A DNA stretch of 64,000 bases from PGYR01 sp046290495 (GCA_046290495.1 JBKAGT010000005.1:1240001-1304000), one strand, 5' to 3'. Shown: positions 52,320-61,242, counted from the stretch's first letter. Program-made: numbers and translations. Notes: a model not told the origin generated them from the sequence alone.

Positions 52320-53642
52320 ATGAAGCAATCGATATACACACTAATAGCAATTCTATTTTGCATTCAGTTGCTCACTGCTAATGAGATTATTCCTATTTGG
52401 AATAGAAGCATAGAAGCACCTGTGCAGGATATGGAGTTTCTAAAAGGGCAAGAAGAAGTTATCATGCTTGTTGGAGAAGGGCCCAATGGTTTTATTCAAA
52501 AGAGAAATTCTCATACTGGTGATTTGATTAATTCAAGATCGCAATCATTATCCTCAATATCTAGGTTAGCACTTACACCAGACAGTACAAAATTCTTATT
52601 TTTAAGTGGAAGTATTATTCGGTTAGTTGATACTGATGAAGAGTTCTCGGTTCTAAGTCAGTTTTACATTCCTCAAGAAAGTGACAGTATTTTACTATAC
52701 TTCACTTCATTAGCTGTAGACCCTATTAGACCTATTGTTTATCTTACCACAAGGGGGTGGATAAAAGATAGCTTTCAATATGCAGATAAATATAAGGTTA
52801 CATCATACAACTACGAGACTGGTGAAAAAGTTAAAGATTATACTCAATATGGAGGTGAAGAGTATTCCGTCATTAAAACATCTCACGATGGTAAATACCT
52901 AGCAGCAATGAATGATGGAGATACTTATTTAAGAATTTGGGACATAGAATTAGGTGAGAGGATTGTAAATAAGCCACTTTTTGATGGTAATAGTGATAGA
53001 AACAGTAACGCGAGAGATATTTATTTTTCTAATATAGAAAAAAATATTGTCTATCTTTCAGGGAATTTCTCCAAAAAACTACTACCTGAAGATAAGGGAA
53101 GTGGGACATATAGATTCAATATAGAAAATGGAGATAGAGAGTTATTACTTCCTAACGAGGTTTATGGTAGTGATAAGCTAATTTTTATTGATAATGAATC
53201 TAGAATAATTAACACAAACACAGCAGTTATTGGGGTTATAAATAAATTAAGTAATATCTTAGAATGGTATGGTATACCCCCTGAAAATGTGCATTCATCA
53301 ATTGTCTTGTATAATGAAAGATATGATTATTTTCTAGGTTCTTCATTTACAAATGATCTTTCTAAATTCAAATACGACAGAGAAACATCAATTGAACTAA
53401 CAGAAAAAAACAACTCCTTCACTATATCACCCAACCCAGCTGAAAGCTATATAGAGATAATTGATATAATCAGCACCACAGATGCTGTTTATACTATCAA
53501 CTCTATGACAGGGGAAGAACTGATGAGATTCAATGCAAATGAGATTAACAATATCAGCATTGAAAAGCTAAGCAGTGGTACTTACTTCATCACTAAGAAA
53601 GTAGGTAACAAGACCGAAACTCAGAAGTTTATCAAAAGATAA
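52320..53642 (+). CDS. Secreted WD40-like propeller protein with T9SS tail
   Basis: A 440-residue exported protein (signal MKQSIYTLIAILFCIQLLTA). Residues of about 22-350 look like a WD40/YVTN-type beta-propeller, with repeated units such as SRLALTPDSTKFLFLSGS, KTSHDGKYLAAMNDG and YLRIWDIELGE. The last 84 residues form a T9SS sorting domain that differs from that of the upstream esterase at only nine positions. The gene has its own 99-base spacer with a terminator, so it is probably transcribed separately. Binding partner unknown; the propeller likely acts at the cell surface or outside. Confidence 0.88.
   Translation: MKQSIYTLIAILFCIQLLTANEIIPIWNRSIEAPVQDMEFLKGQEEVIMLVGEGPNGFIQKRNSHTGDLINSRSQSLSSISRLALTPDSTKFLFLSGSIIRLVDTDEEFSVLSQFYIPQESDSILLYFTSLAVDPIRPIVYLTTRGWIKDSFQYADKYKVTSYNYETGEKVKDYTQYGGEEYSVIKTSHDGKYLAAMNDGDTYLRIWDIELGERIVNKPLFDGNSDRNSNARDIYFSNIEKNIVYLSGNFSKKLLPEDKGSGTYRFNIENGDRELLLPNEVYGSDKLIFIDNESRIINTNTAVIGVINKLSNILEWYGIPPENVHSSIVLYNERYDYFLGSSFTNDLSKFKYDRETSIELTEKNNSFTISPNPAESYIEIIDIISTTDAVYTINSMTGEELMRFNANEINNISIEKLSSGTYFITKKVGNKTETQKFIKR
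53388..53642 (+). repeat. T9SS-tail coding repeat, copy 2
   Basis: Partner of 51966-52220; see copy 1. Other T9SS tails in this window (5.3, 7.1 and 12.6 kb) are unrelated at this level, so this pair marks a local duplication or gene conversion. Confidence 0.9.
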
Positions 53643-53665
53643 ACATTGAATTGATTAATACTAGA

Positions 53666-53697
53666 AAGCTCTATGATTTGATTATTGTAGAGCTTTT
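53666..53697 (+). terminator. Terminator after the propeller gene
   Basis: AAGCTCTA, 14-base loop, TAGAGCTT then TTC. The stem equals the one at 52245-52277. It ends at the base before the convergent nbaC stop codon. Confidence 0.85.
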
Positions 53698-54222
53698 CTA
53701 TTTCTCTGGTCTTTCCATCACAGTACCACAATTGTCGCAAGTTCTTGCTTCTTCATCTGCGAAGAATTCTTCCATTTTCACTGGTAGTTCTGTGACGATA
53801 TTTTTCATCGCGAACTCTTTTCTTGCTAATTTGTGTTGGCAGTTTTCACAGTACCACTCTAGGGCATCTATTTCCCCTTCTCTTCTTACCTGCTCTATAA
53901 CTAACCCAACTGTGTTTGCAGGTCTTTGCGGTGAGTGAGGTATTTTGCCAGGTAGCAAGAATATCTCCCCTTCTTTTATATTTACATCGCGGAACTCGCC
54001 GTCGTCTATTATCTTTACGGTTATGTCACCCTCTATTTGGTAAAAGAACTCAGGAGTCTCATTATAGTGGTAATCTTTCCTGCCATTTGGGCCACCAACT
54101 ACCATTATTATCATCTCACCGTCTTTGTAAACTTGCTGGTTGCCAACTGGTGGCTTCAGCAGGTGGCGGTTCTCATCTATCCATTTCTTAAAATTAATCG
54201 GTGGTATCTTAGCTGTTGACAT
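53698..54222 (-). CDS. nbaC: 3-hydroxyanthranilate 3,4-dioxygenase
   Basis: Opens the ring of 3-hydroxyanthranilate in the kynurenine route, leading to quinolinate/NAD or to tryptophan degradation. The 174-residue cupin has catalytic iron ligands His52, Glu58 (YHYNETPEFFYQ) and His96 (GKIPHSPQRP). Its C-terminal rubredoxin-like second iron site is complete, with CENC near 124-127 and CDNC near 161-164, as in bacterial enzymes. No other kynurenine-pathway gene is adjacent. An upstream DUF2306-like membrane gene reads in the same direction with an 85-base gap. Confidence 0.95.
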   Translation of the reverse strand: MSTAKIPPINFKKWIDENRHLLKPPVGNQQVYKDGEMIIMVVGGPNGRKDYHYNETPEFFYQIEGDITVKIIDDGEFRDVNIKEGEIFLLPGKIPHSPQRPANTVGLVIEQVRREGEIDALEWYCENCQHKLARKEFAMKNIVTELPVKMEEFFADEEARTCDNCGTVMERPEK

Positions 54223-54307
54223 AATTCTTACTCCAAGTGGATTTATTTTTCTTCTGATTTTAAATTAGTAAATAATTTTCTAAATCTAAACTTTTGGTAA
54301 TATTATT

Positions 54308-54943
54308 TTAAGCTAATCTCTGCTTTCGTGGCTTTCCTACATACTTCCTAGTCCAATATATTGAGAATGGTATTAGAACAACCGTTGGCAAGAACCAAAT
54401 CACCCACGCTGGGTAAAACGTCCTTACATTGTTGACCAAGAATGCAGTAATGGTGGAGATATACACCCCAATCATAAGTCCTATGTGCTGAGTCAGCCAC
54501 TCCAATCTTTTTATTTCTTTACCTCTCAATTTCAAATAGTACACCCTGAACATAGTGAAAACATTGGAAAGAGAAACCAGTCCAAACACGAGTAGCACAA
54601 TTTTTAGTGTTGCTATCATCATTACTGCATTAATCAAACCTGCAATATTAACAATCCAATCCATTGCCTTCGGGTTCATTTCTTTGTTTCTTACAGCCCT
54701 GATTCCAAAATAATTCATGTGGACAGCAAATACACCTAAATATGTAAGAAAAGTAAAGCCATCATAAAGAGAAGTAATCAAAGCAGTAATTGCTACTATA
54801 AACATAGCATAGTAAAAGTAAATTCCGGTCTTTTTATGGGGACTTCCACCTTTCTTTGTGATTAGTGGTATTAGTCCTAAGCCAAGTGAGGCAATACCTG
54901 CCGATATATGAATAGTAAGAAATATAGTATGAATTAATTCCAT
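54308..54943 (-). CDS. DUF2306-like membrane protein
   Basis: The 211-residue protein has seven hydrophobic segments. It starts with IHTIFLTIHISAGIASLGLGLIPLITKKGG and then PHKKTGIYFYYAMFIVAI, the His-containing pattern (HI-S-G then P-HKK-G) of DUF2306/YozB-type small membrane proteins, which may bind heme or quinone. The role is not established. C-terminal Arg/Lys end on the cytoplasmic side. It may be co-transcribed with nbaC (85-base gap), but no functional link is evident. Confidence 0.75.
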   Translation of the reverse strand: MELIHTIFLTIHISAGIASLGLGLIPLITKKGGSPHKKTGIYFYYAMFIVAITALITSLYDGFTFLTYLGVFAVHMNYFGIRAVRNKEMNPKAMDWIVNIAGLINAVMMIATLKIVLLVFGLVSLSNVFTMFRVYYLKLRGKEIKRLEWLTQHIGLMIGVYISTITAFLVNNVRTFYPAWVIWFLPTVVLIPFSIYWTRKYVGKPRKQRLA

Positions 54944-55077
54944 TTTGCACCAATATTTGTTTAAAATTCTTTGTACAAATATTAGGCTTTAACTTTTTTC
55001 ATCAAAGCTGGAAGGTCTGTGTAGCAAGGTTTGGGATGAATGGCAAAGCAAATTTTGTGTATGGCAAACTTAGTTTG

Positions 55078-55947
55078 CTAAGTGGTAAGCTTCTCTTTAA
55101 CGAAATCATTAAGTTTTCGCGAGACAGGAATTTTGACATCACTATTTTCTAAGTGTAATTTATACCCCTGTGCATTTCCAGTTACATTTTTGACATAGTT
55201 CAGATTGACAATGTAGCTTTTGTGACATCTGATAATATTCTGATAATTTTCGAAAACTGATTCGGTATTTTTGAGGGTACTTCTTAGCAGCTTCTTGTTT
55301 ATATTCTCGTCAGTGGTTTTATAATACACTTCTATATAATTATCAGCTGAAGTTATATATACCAGATCATCCGCTCCAATTTCTAATTCTTCATTCTCAT
55401 TGTAAGATGTTATAGTTAGTTGCTTTGCTGCCACTCTATGAGTTGTGAGATGTGAATTTATATCCTTGGATAGCTCCGAGTACTTCTTATTGTGTACTGC
55501 CTCATTATATGTGATTATGAATACTATTGGCACTAATGCAAGCAGAACGGTATAAAGCTGAAATGTTAAGATTAGTTTTAAGCTAAGAGTTACATTAGCT
55601 AGATATGAGGTAAGAACCGCATTGGCTACTCCAATCAGACTGATATTGATTACCGTCCAGAGTATTTCTCTACCAACGGTCCAGTTATCTTCACAAAAGT
55701 AGTTAGAAAATAGATAGTTCAGATTCGAATTCAGCACGAAGACTACAAAAGTGGTAACACCACCATAGCTCAAGCAAACAAGAAATAAATTGTAAGGGCC
55801 AGAATCTATACCAAAAGGTCTGAAGATGTAAAGAAAGAAAGTAACAAATAAGCCATATAAAACTGAGGTTTTGACTAATTCGCTCAAATCTTGATTGTAA
55901 GGATAGGGCCTTTTTAACCTATTGAATATACTTTCAGTCAGACTCAT
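55078..55947 (-). CDS. Membrane-bound LytTR DNA-binding regulator
   Basis: A 289-residue regulator. The N-terminal half has four membrane helices (about 25-165), preceded by KRPYPYNQDLSEL, as in the Bacteroidota '4TM-LytTR' proteins. The C-terminal LytTR domain at about 190-287 contains DLVYITSADNYIEVYY, the RSTLKNTE strand, IIRCHKSYIVNL and IPVSRKLNDFVKE. LytTR domains bind direct repeats upstream of target genes. With no receiver domain, the signal presumably reaches it through the membrane part or the adjacent lipoprotein, whose gene ends 3 bases upstream in the same operon. Confidence 0.92.
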   Translation of the reverse strand: MSLTESIFNRLKRPYPYNQDLSELVKTSVLYGLFVTFFLYIFRPFGIDSGPYNLFLVCLSYGGVTTFVVFVLNSNLNYLFSNYFCEDNWTVGREILWTVINISLIGVANAVLTSYLANVTLSLKLILTFQLYTVLLALVPIVFIITYNEAVHNKKYSELSKDINSHLTTHRVAAKQLTITSYNENEELEIGADDLVYITSADNYIEVYYKTTDENINKKLLRSTLKNTESVFENYQNIIRCHKSYIVNLNYVKNVTGNAQGYKLHLENSDVKIPVSRKLNDFVKEKLTT

Positions 55948-55950
55948 TGC

Positions 55951-56763
55951 TTATAAAGAAATAAATCTAGCTATTATTTCACCATTTTTATCTCGGAGCA
56001 GCAGCTCACCTTTGACTATCTCATAGCTGGCAGTATTTTCGAAAACAGTCAGGTAATTGTCCTCTACTGTCATATCTCTACACATTTTCCTAGTGGCCAC
56101 CACTTTGTCAAAAGTGATACCTCTTCTTCCAGTCAGTGTAAAGTCACCAGTGAAATTATTACAACCAGCATAGCCGTGCACTCTACCTTTGTCTACTAAT
56201 TCCATGTGAGCAAATTGGTTAGATTCATTTATATCAACTCTAACAGTTGTATCCATTGCCTCAACTAAAAGCCACCTTTGATGCGTTAGCTTTATTGACT
56301 CTACCTTAACCATATATTCACTACCCAATACTAATTTCACATCGTCACCGATTGGCAACAATCTATTTTCTTCAACTTTGAATTTATTATAACCTATGTC
56401 AGGATTATCATTCTGAAGTGTGATTTCGTTCCCTTCTGCATTCCATATTATCCTGCCAGTAAATCTTTGAATTAGCGGTTTGCTCGAGCCAATATACTCA
56501 ATCAAAACTTCATAGCTATCGTCTCCTCTCAGGGTTACAACTTTTCTCTTTCTCATGCAGTCGCTACAATATTCTAGACCTATGTACTCTCCTTGCCAGT
56601 CGAGGGATATGAAACCATTGTGATTATCCACCTGGGGACTAGTATGCTCAACTACAGGGGCTTGTTTCACATTCTCCGAGGAAAATCTGTCCGTCGATTT
56701 GCAACTGGACAGCAGTATAATTGATATAAATAATATTGATAAATATGTTATATTCTTTTTCAT
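55951..56763 (-). CDS. NlpE-META lipoprotein
   Basis: A 270-residue lipoprotein (Cys21, ILLSSC). Residues of about 55-155 match the NlpE N-terminal domain (WQGEYIGLEYCSDCMRKRKVVTLRGDDSYEV, with its CxxC pair). Residues of about 160-270 match a META/HslJ domain (RWLLVEAMD, GYAGCNNFTGDF, VVATRKMCRDM). In Enterobacteria NlpE is an outer-membrane sensor feeding envelope stress signalling and HslJ is a stress-related lipoprotein. The gene is immediately followed by a membrane LytTR regulator 3 bases on, so a sensor-regulator pair is plausible. Confidence 0.9.
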   Translation of the reverse strand: MKKNITYLSILFISIILLSSCKSTDRFSSENVKQAPVVEHTSPQVDNHNGFISLDWQGEYIGLEYCSDCMRKRKVVTLRGDDSYEVLIEYIGSSKPLIQRFTGRIIWNAEGNEITLQNDNPDIGYNKFKVEENRLLPIGDDVKLVLGSEYMVKVESIKLTHQRWLLVEAMDTTVRVDINESNQFAHMELVDKGRVHGYAGCNNFTGDFTLTGRRGITFDKVVATRKMCRDMTVEDNYLTVFENTASYEIVKGELLLRDKNGEIIARFISL

Positions 56764-56910
56764 AAATCCTTAATCTGTTTGAATACTATTGAGAATACTT
56801 TTTTGTAAGAATGAGTATAATTACTTATTTTACATTAGTTATAATTTAATAATTTATGAATGATAAAAAAAATAATTACAGAAATTCTTAATAATAAAAC
56901 GGAGTAAAGT

Positions 56911-57240
56911 ATGGGAAAGTTCGAAGTAACTAAAAGAAGCAATGGTGAATTCCAATTCAACCTAAAAGCTGGTAATGGTCAAGTAATTCTTACAAGTGAA
57001 GGATACAAAGCAAAACCTAGCTGTATGAACGGAATAGAGTCTGTAAAAAAGAACTCTCAAGACATAGCTAGATTCGAAAAGAAAGTAGCTAAGAACGGTA
57101 AACACCACTTCAACTTGAAATCAACTAATGGACAAATAGTAGGTTCTAGCCAAATGTACGCATCCGAAGATGGTTGTGACAATGGTATTGCTTCAGTTCA
57201 AAAAAATGCAGCAGGTGCTGACGTAGTTGATAACTCATAA
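56911..57240 (+). CDS. yegP: YegP family protein with two DUF1508 repeats
   Basis: The 109-residue cytoplasmic protein consists of two DUF1508 units: FEVTKRSNGEFQFNLKAGNGQVILTSEGY (about 4-32) and FEKKVAKNGKHHFNLKSTNGQIVGSSQMY (about 55-83). Each is followed by a GI-x-SVKKN helix end. The family is widespread, small and stress-associated in places, with no known reaction. AAAACGGAGTAAAGT provides a good ribosome site. Monocistronic, closed by a strong hairpin at 57275. Confidence 0.93.
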   Translation: MGKFEVTKRSNGEFQFNLKAGNGQVILTSEGYKAKPSCMNGIESVKKNSQDIARFEKKVAKNGKHHFNLKSTNGQIVGSSQMYASEDGCDNGIASVQKNAAGADVVDNS

Positions 57241-57274
57241 TCTCTTTTTACAAGGAGAGTAGTTAATAATTAGG

Positions 57275-57302
57275 AAGACTATCCGAAAGGGTGGTCTTTT
57301 TT
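57275..57302 (+). terminator. Terminator after yegP
   Basis: AAGACTATCC, GAAA tetraloop, GGGTGGTCTT then TTTT. The stem includes two G-T pairs and one mismatch but is followed by a T run and lies 34 bases after the stop. Confidence 0.85.
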
Positions 57303-57377
57303 GTTATTTATAGCTATTTATTCCCATCACTTTTCTAATTTTGTACCCAAAAAAAAATCAGAAAAGGCAAAAATAAC

Positions 57378-58052
57378 ATGTGGAATCAATCCGGATTAAT
57401 ATTCAAATCACACCCATGGCATGGTGTACCAATTGGTGAAGACTCACCTAAGATAGTCACTTCGTACATAGAGTTAGTACCTGGCGACACAGTCAAATAT
57501 GAGTTAGACAAATACACTGGGTATCTGAAAATAGACAGACCACAGATTTACTCTAGCGTATGCCCAACACTTTATGGAATGTTGCCACAGACTTATGCTG
57601 GGAAAAGAGTAGCCGAATACTGTAACGAGAAAACTGGACGAACAGATATAGTTGGCGATGAAGATCCACTTGATATATGTGTTATTACCGAAAGAATAGT
57701 ACCTTATGGTGATATATTGCTCAATTGCCGACCAATAGGTGGTATGCGAATGATAGACCACGGCGAAGCTGATGACAAGATAATCGCGGTTATGAATGAC
57801 GATTTGGTGTATGACGAACGGAATGACATAGACAGAATACCAGAATCAATTATCAGAAGACTAAAACACTACTTCCTTACTTACAAACAGAACCCAGATG
57901 AGCAAGACAAAAACTCTGTCCAAATCACAGATATATATGGCAAGGATGAAGCTTATGAAGTGATACGTAGAGCCAGATTAGACTATAATGACAAATTCCC
58001 AGGTCTTTCGGTTACATCTGCATCGACTAGGTCAGATGTAGAGTTTGATTGA
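57378..58052 (+). CDS. ppa: Inorganic pyrophosphatase (family I)
   Basis: Hydrolyses pyrophosphate, pulling biosynthetic reactions forward. The 224-residue protein carries the metal-binding signature DEDPLDICV (about 95-103) and the family pattern YELDKYTGYLKIDRPQ near 41-56, with further Asp residues in MNDDLVYDERNDIDRIP. It is longer than the E. coli enzyme (about 175), matching the longer Bacteroidota-type form. A TAATTTTG box (57336-57343), resembling a -7 element, lies 34 bases before the start, without a matching upstream box. Standing alone, it pairs functionally with the PPK2 genes near 3 kb. Confidence 0.95.
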   Translation: MWNQSGLIFKSHPWHGVPIGEDSPKIVTSYIELVPGDTVKYELDKYTGYLKIDRPQIYSSVCPTLYGMLPQTYAGKRVAEYCNEKTGRTDIVGDEDPLDICVITERIVPYGDILLNCRPIGGMRMIDHGEADDKIIAVMNDDLVYDERNDIDRIPESIIRRLKHYFLTYKQNPDEQDKNSVQITDIYGKDEAYEVIRRARLDYNDKFPGLSVTSASTRSDVEFD

Positions 58053-58091
58053 TAATTAGTGGTGGTAGGTAATTATAGCTTTAGTCCAGTT

Positions 58092-58808
58092 TTAATCGCA
58101 TCCGAAAATGCAGTGTAGAAAATGAAAGAAAGATGAACAATCATTCTCCAATTTGAGGCGATAAAGGTTATAATAGTCGCTTGCATAGAGATAGCCATTA
58201 TCTAAATCTATCTCTATTATTTTACCGATATCTATATTATCTGTTTTTATTTCTTCTATGTTATTACCATCCTCTATCGAATAGATTTTACCATCGCTTT
58301 TGTCTAGGAAATAGAGAACATCATCGGAGCGGAATACATCTGAATTTTCGTATGCCCCTAGTAACTCTAGTTTGTCACTACCTAGCTTAGAATAGTAAAT
58401 TGAATCGAATGCGAATAAATTGATATTTTCATCCACTATATGAAACCTATAATAATTATCTCTTATTGTGCATTCAGCCGCTAATGTATAGTTAGAAAGT
58501 TGTTTGTAAAAAGAATGCTTTTGCCATGTTTCTCCCATATTATCTGAATATTGATATGAGATTGAATCAGTTAAACTCAACGGTAAAATCAAAATATCTC
58601 CTTCTTTCAATATATTACCTTTAGGTTCTTTTATTTCTTCAATTTCCATTTTTTTTCTATTAAATTTGATTAATTTCCTATTTAAGTTAATTAATGCAAA
58701 CTCATCATTTTTTTCTACAACTCTTACCCAATCATTTGTGTAACGTCCTTCAGATAAATCAAATACCTTAACTTTTACTTCATTACTATCAAATATTTTG
58801 AAATGTAT
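58092..58808 (-). CDS. 3' part of a frameshifted propeller gene
   Basis: This frame is open from 58808 to the stop at 58092. It reads IFDSNEVKVKVFDLSEGRYTN, then on through the ATG at 58649 to a BNR-like YSDNMGETWQKHSF unit. The usual ATG-based 185-residue call (58649-58092) therefore misses at least 50 in-frame upstream codons. It overlaps the end of the 5' part, which shares style (short BNR units, Asn/Tyr/Ser rich). Adding one A to the AAAA run at 58796-58799 would join both into one protein. The end LHCIFGCD lacks a T9SS tail. A sequencing error, a phase-variable tract or real decay are all possible. Confidence 0.6.
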   Translation of the reverse strand: MHFKIFDSNEVKVKVFDLSEGRYTNDWVRVVEKNDEFALINLNRKLIKFNRKKMEIEEIKEPKGNILKEGDILILPLSLTDSISYQYSDNMGETWQKHSFYKQLSNYTLAAECTIRDNYYRFHIVDENINLFAFDSIYYSKLGSDKLELLGAYENSDVFRSDDVLYFLDKSDGKIYSIEDGNNIEEIKTDNIDIGKIIEIDLDNGYLYASDYYNLYRLKLENDCSSFFHFLHCIFGCD

Positions 58809-59827
58809 TCACCATTATCTGATTTTTTTTCGAATTCTGTAATATTGAATTTAATGTCCCAAATATCGTGCTTCTGTAAATGATTAAATCTATATTCATC
58901 ATCGTATTCGAAGCAATATGATGTGTTTGAAGTCATAGAAATACTTCTAAAATCACTATTAGGATGATCATAAAGATTAATAGTGTCACCACTTATGTAA
59001 AAGTCATAAATATATTCATTATTTGGAATTATTAAATCAAATACCCTTTCATAATTAGTTTTCAAATCAACTGCTATTAGGTTTGCTTTTCTTTCTGCTA
59101 TCAGAAAATCATTTGCTTGAAATATACTTGAAGTAATAGATAAATAAGTAAAAATCTTTTTCTTGAGTGTTAATTTATTATCATCTATAACTGAACTATA
59201 TAATGTACTTTTGAATGTTCTTCCTTGACTTTTTTCAACTAGTATTTGTATTTCATTATTATACTTAAAAGCATAAATACTTTGTCTATTGTTATAGATT
59301 CCATTTAATTTTAATGAGTCTAATTTGCTATTTTCAAAAATGTAAAAAGTACTATCTGTATAAAAATAGAGGGAATTATCTAGTGAATTAGCAAATTTAG
59401 TGTCTTGTGGATTTATGTTCAGTTGATAGGAAATCTTATTTTTATCTAGATCCGAATATTTAGAGTAGTAAATAACTGAATCAACTCGATTATAAAACAT
59501 TACTCCATCCTTTGTAAAATGCTCCCTGAAGTAGCTACGCAAGATGGGCCTATATTTTTTCTTTAGAATCGTAATACTGTCTATTAATCTATTTGATAGG
59601 TCATTGTTTTCTACACTATTTAAATCTACTTCTTCCCACTTTAAAAGATTTTGAGATTTTACAAAAGAATCGTCCCATTTGTTGAAGTAATAATAGCCGT
59701 CAATATATTTAAAATTTTTTATACCCCCATTATTAAAATTAGGCAGGTCTATCTTCTCCCATTCTGCTGCGAACATGATCGTAGGAATAAGAAAGAGTAA
59801 TATTTTTAGAATGATATTAAATTGAAT
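58775..59827 (-). CDS. 5' part of a frameshifted propeller gene, no standard start codon
   Basis: ATG 59776 would give 333 residues beginning MFAAEW with no full signal. In the same frame, upstream codons from ATT 59827-59825 spell a strong signal peptide (ending FLIPTIMFAAEW), closed by a stop at 59839-59837; no ATG, GTG or TTG exists there. The export signal suggests that an ATT start is used or that the start has mutated. The body is a beta-propeller-like protein with BNR-like turns (FVKSQNLLKWEEVDL) and many Tyr and Asn residues. It stops at 58775 soon after a likely one-base deletion at 58796-58799. The 5' end is only 22 bases from the upstream lipoprotein gene. Confidence 0.6.
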   Translation of the reverse strand: MQFNIILKILLFLIPTIMFAAEWEKIDLPNFNNGGIKNFKYIDGYYYFNKWDDSFVKSQNLLKWEEVDLNSVENNDLSNRLIDSITILKKKYRPILRSYFREHFTKDGVMFYNRVDSVIYYSKYSDLDKNKISYQLNINPQDTKFANSLDNSLYFYTDSTFYIFENSKLDSLKLNGIYNNRQSIYAFKYNNEIQILVEKSQGRTFKSTLYSSVIDDNKLTLKKKIFTYLSITSSIFQANDFLIAERKANLIAVDLKTNYERVFDLIIPNNEYIYDFYISGDTINLYDHPNSDFRSISMTSNTSYCFEYDDEYRFNHLQKHDIWDIKFNITEFEKKSDNGEYISKYLIVMK

Positions 59828-59849
59828 CTCGCTTAGTTAAAATAATGGT

Positions 59850-61133
59850 TTATTCACACCCATCAGTTGGTACTCTTCTCTCATTTTGAGCAAATACTTT
59901 TTTCTTTTCAGCTAATGTTTTGCCAAGTACTTTCAGCTCATATCCACCCTCAACTACCATCTTAGTGTAGCCAGATTTACAAACAGGCCCCCACTGCAAC
60001 TTAGAGCCAGTTGTGAACCCGGTGTGAACATACGCGAGTTCTTGCCCTGCTATATTTAGACCTACTCGTGGGAATGCGACCCCAAATTGTACATCGACAG
60101 GAATTCCAATATTTGCTCCTGAGTCAAAGCTACCATCAGTTATTTTGTTATCCCCTAAGCTACCTTCTGAACTAACTGTAGTTCCCTCATATTGAAAACC
60201 AGCATCAGCATTATAGCTTAATTTACTAGTCGCAGTAGCAGAAGATTTTACATCGGGCATTGTTATTTGAGTTACGAATTGAATCCCAACATCTATTGAT
60301 ACTGGAATTGGTAATGGAATTGGTCCACTTGGTGTTGGGATAAACCTAATTGGAATACTTAGAGCAATGCCAGGTAGCTCCACGCTGTGTGAGCCAGATT
60401 TAGAACCTGCAGCTGACAAGCTCAGCTCTAGATTTCCTTTTATTCCTTTGTTGTTTGCCTTAAAGCTTTCAAGCTCACCACCAGAAATAGAAATTCTTGT
60501 CTGTTGATTAGGTAATTTTACAGTTCCCTTTGCAGTGAAGGCGGCAGTTGCATCACCTGCTATTTTCTTAGCCATAACAAATTCGAATGTACAGCTATTG
60601 ATTTTGCCATCTACCATTTGTGGCTCTATAATTATTTTGTGGTCTATACCATCGCGGCTAATTACAGTTTCTATTTTCTCTGATATTCTACCATCTAAAT
60701 CTAATATGGTTTCGCCATCCATTTTGAGTGAGCTAACACTGCTCCACTCAGGAGTTACATCCCATGCTATAGTTCCATCAGTTATCACATCAGTCAGTGC
60801 GGCGTCTTCAGTCTCTACTACCAGATTACCACCTTGGCTACTAACTGAAGTGACCTTACGCATATACTTACCTTCTACTATTATTACCTCGCCAATCTCA
60901 GGTGTGCTTTCGAATCTGGTGCCATCGAATGTGTAGACTTGGTTTGCAGTATCTAAGTCAATTATAGCATCCCCATCATCATCGTTTATGAATATAGCTT
61001 GATCATTATATTCTACTTCGTAGGTTGGTTCTATCGGGTCGTCATTGTCATTAGGTGAGGTGGAATCATCTCCACAGCTATAAATCAAACTTAAGAATAG
61101 AAATGTAGTTATAAGGCGAAATAGATTCAACAT
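59850..61133 (-). CDS. Lipoprotein of unknown function, beta-rich
   Basis: A 427-residue lipoprotein (Cys20, LIYSC) followed by an acidic Asp/Asn/Glu linker at 21-40, as in surface-exposed Bacteroidota lipoproteins. A first domain at about 40-170 is followed by a long beta-strand-rich region (ISRDGIDHKIIIEPQ, LELSLSAAGSKSG, and a Pro-rich FIPTPSGPIPLPIP near residue 270). The C-terminus is GCE. I recognise no family; an immunoglobulin- or porin-like beta layout is only suggested. It probably leads the operon with the broken propeller gene. tRNA-Thr with its terminator lies just upstream on the same strand, so the promoter must lie in 61134-61197. Confidence 0.7.
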   Translation of the reverse strand: MLNLFRLITTFLFLSLIYSCGDDSTSPNDNDDPIEPTYEVEYNDQAIFINDDDGDAIIDLDTANQVYTFDGTRFESTPEIGEVIIVEGKYMRKVTSVSSQGGNLVVETEDAALTDVITDGTIAWDVTPEWSSVSSLKMDGETILDLDGRISEKIETVISRDGIDHKIIIEPQMVDGKINSCTFEFVMAKKIAGDATAAFTAKGTVKLPNQQTRISISGGELESFKANNKGIKGNLELSLSAAGSKSGSHSVELPGIALSIPIRFIPTPSGPIPLPIPVSIDVGIQFVTQITMPDVKSSATATSKLSYNADAGFQYEGTTVSSEGSLGDNKITDGSFDSGANIGIPVDVQFGVAFPRVGLNIAGQELAYVHTGFTTGSKLQWGPVCKSGYTKMVVEGGYELKVLGKTLAEKKKVFAQNERRVPTDGCE

Positions 61134-61197
61134 GATAAACCCAATTGTTTTTTATTAGAAGATAAAATTGAATTTATTGAATAATTAGCAAATAGGC

Positions 61198-61231
61198 AAA
61201 AAAAAAAGCCCTTCCATAAATGAAAGGGCTT
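61198..61231 (-). terminator. Terminator of tRNA-Thr
   Basis: On the minus strand AAGCCCTT, 10-base loop, AAGGGCTT then a long T run (A run 61198-61207 on plus). Nearly the same stem as after tRNA-Ser at 22.2 kb. Confidence 0.9.
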
Positions 61232-61242
61232 CTCAAAATGTG

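Noticed and set aside
58775..58808. Programmed -1 frameshift joining the two propeller frames
   Set aside because: No X-XXY-YYZ slippery heptamer at the junction (A AAA TAT); deletion in the A run or a sequencing error is simpler.
60535..60936. 133-residue frame on the plus strand within the lipoprotein gene
   Set aside because: Ser/Thr-rich shadow without ribosome site or domain.
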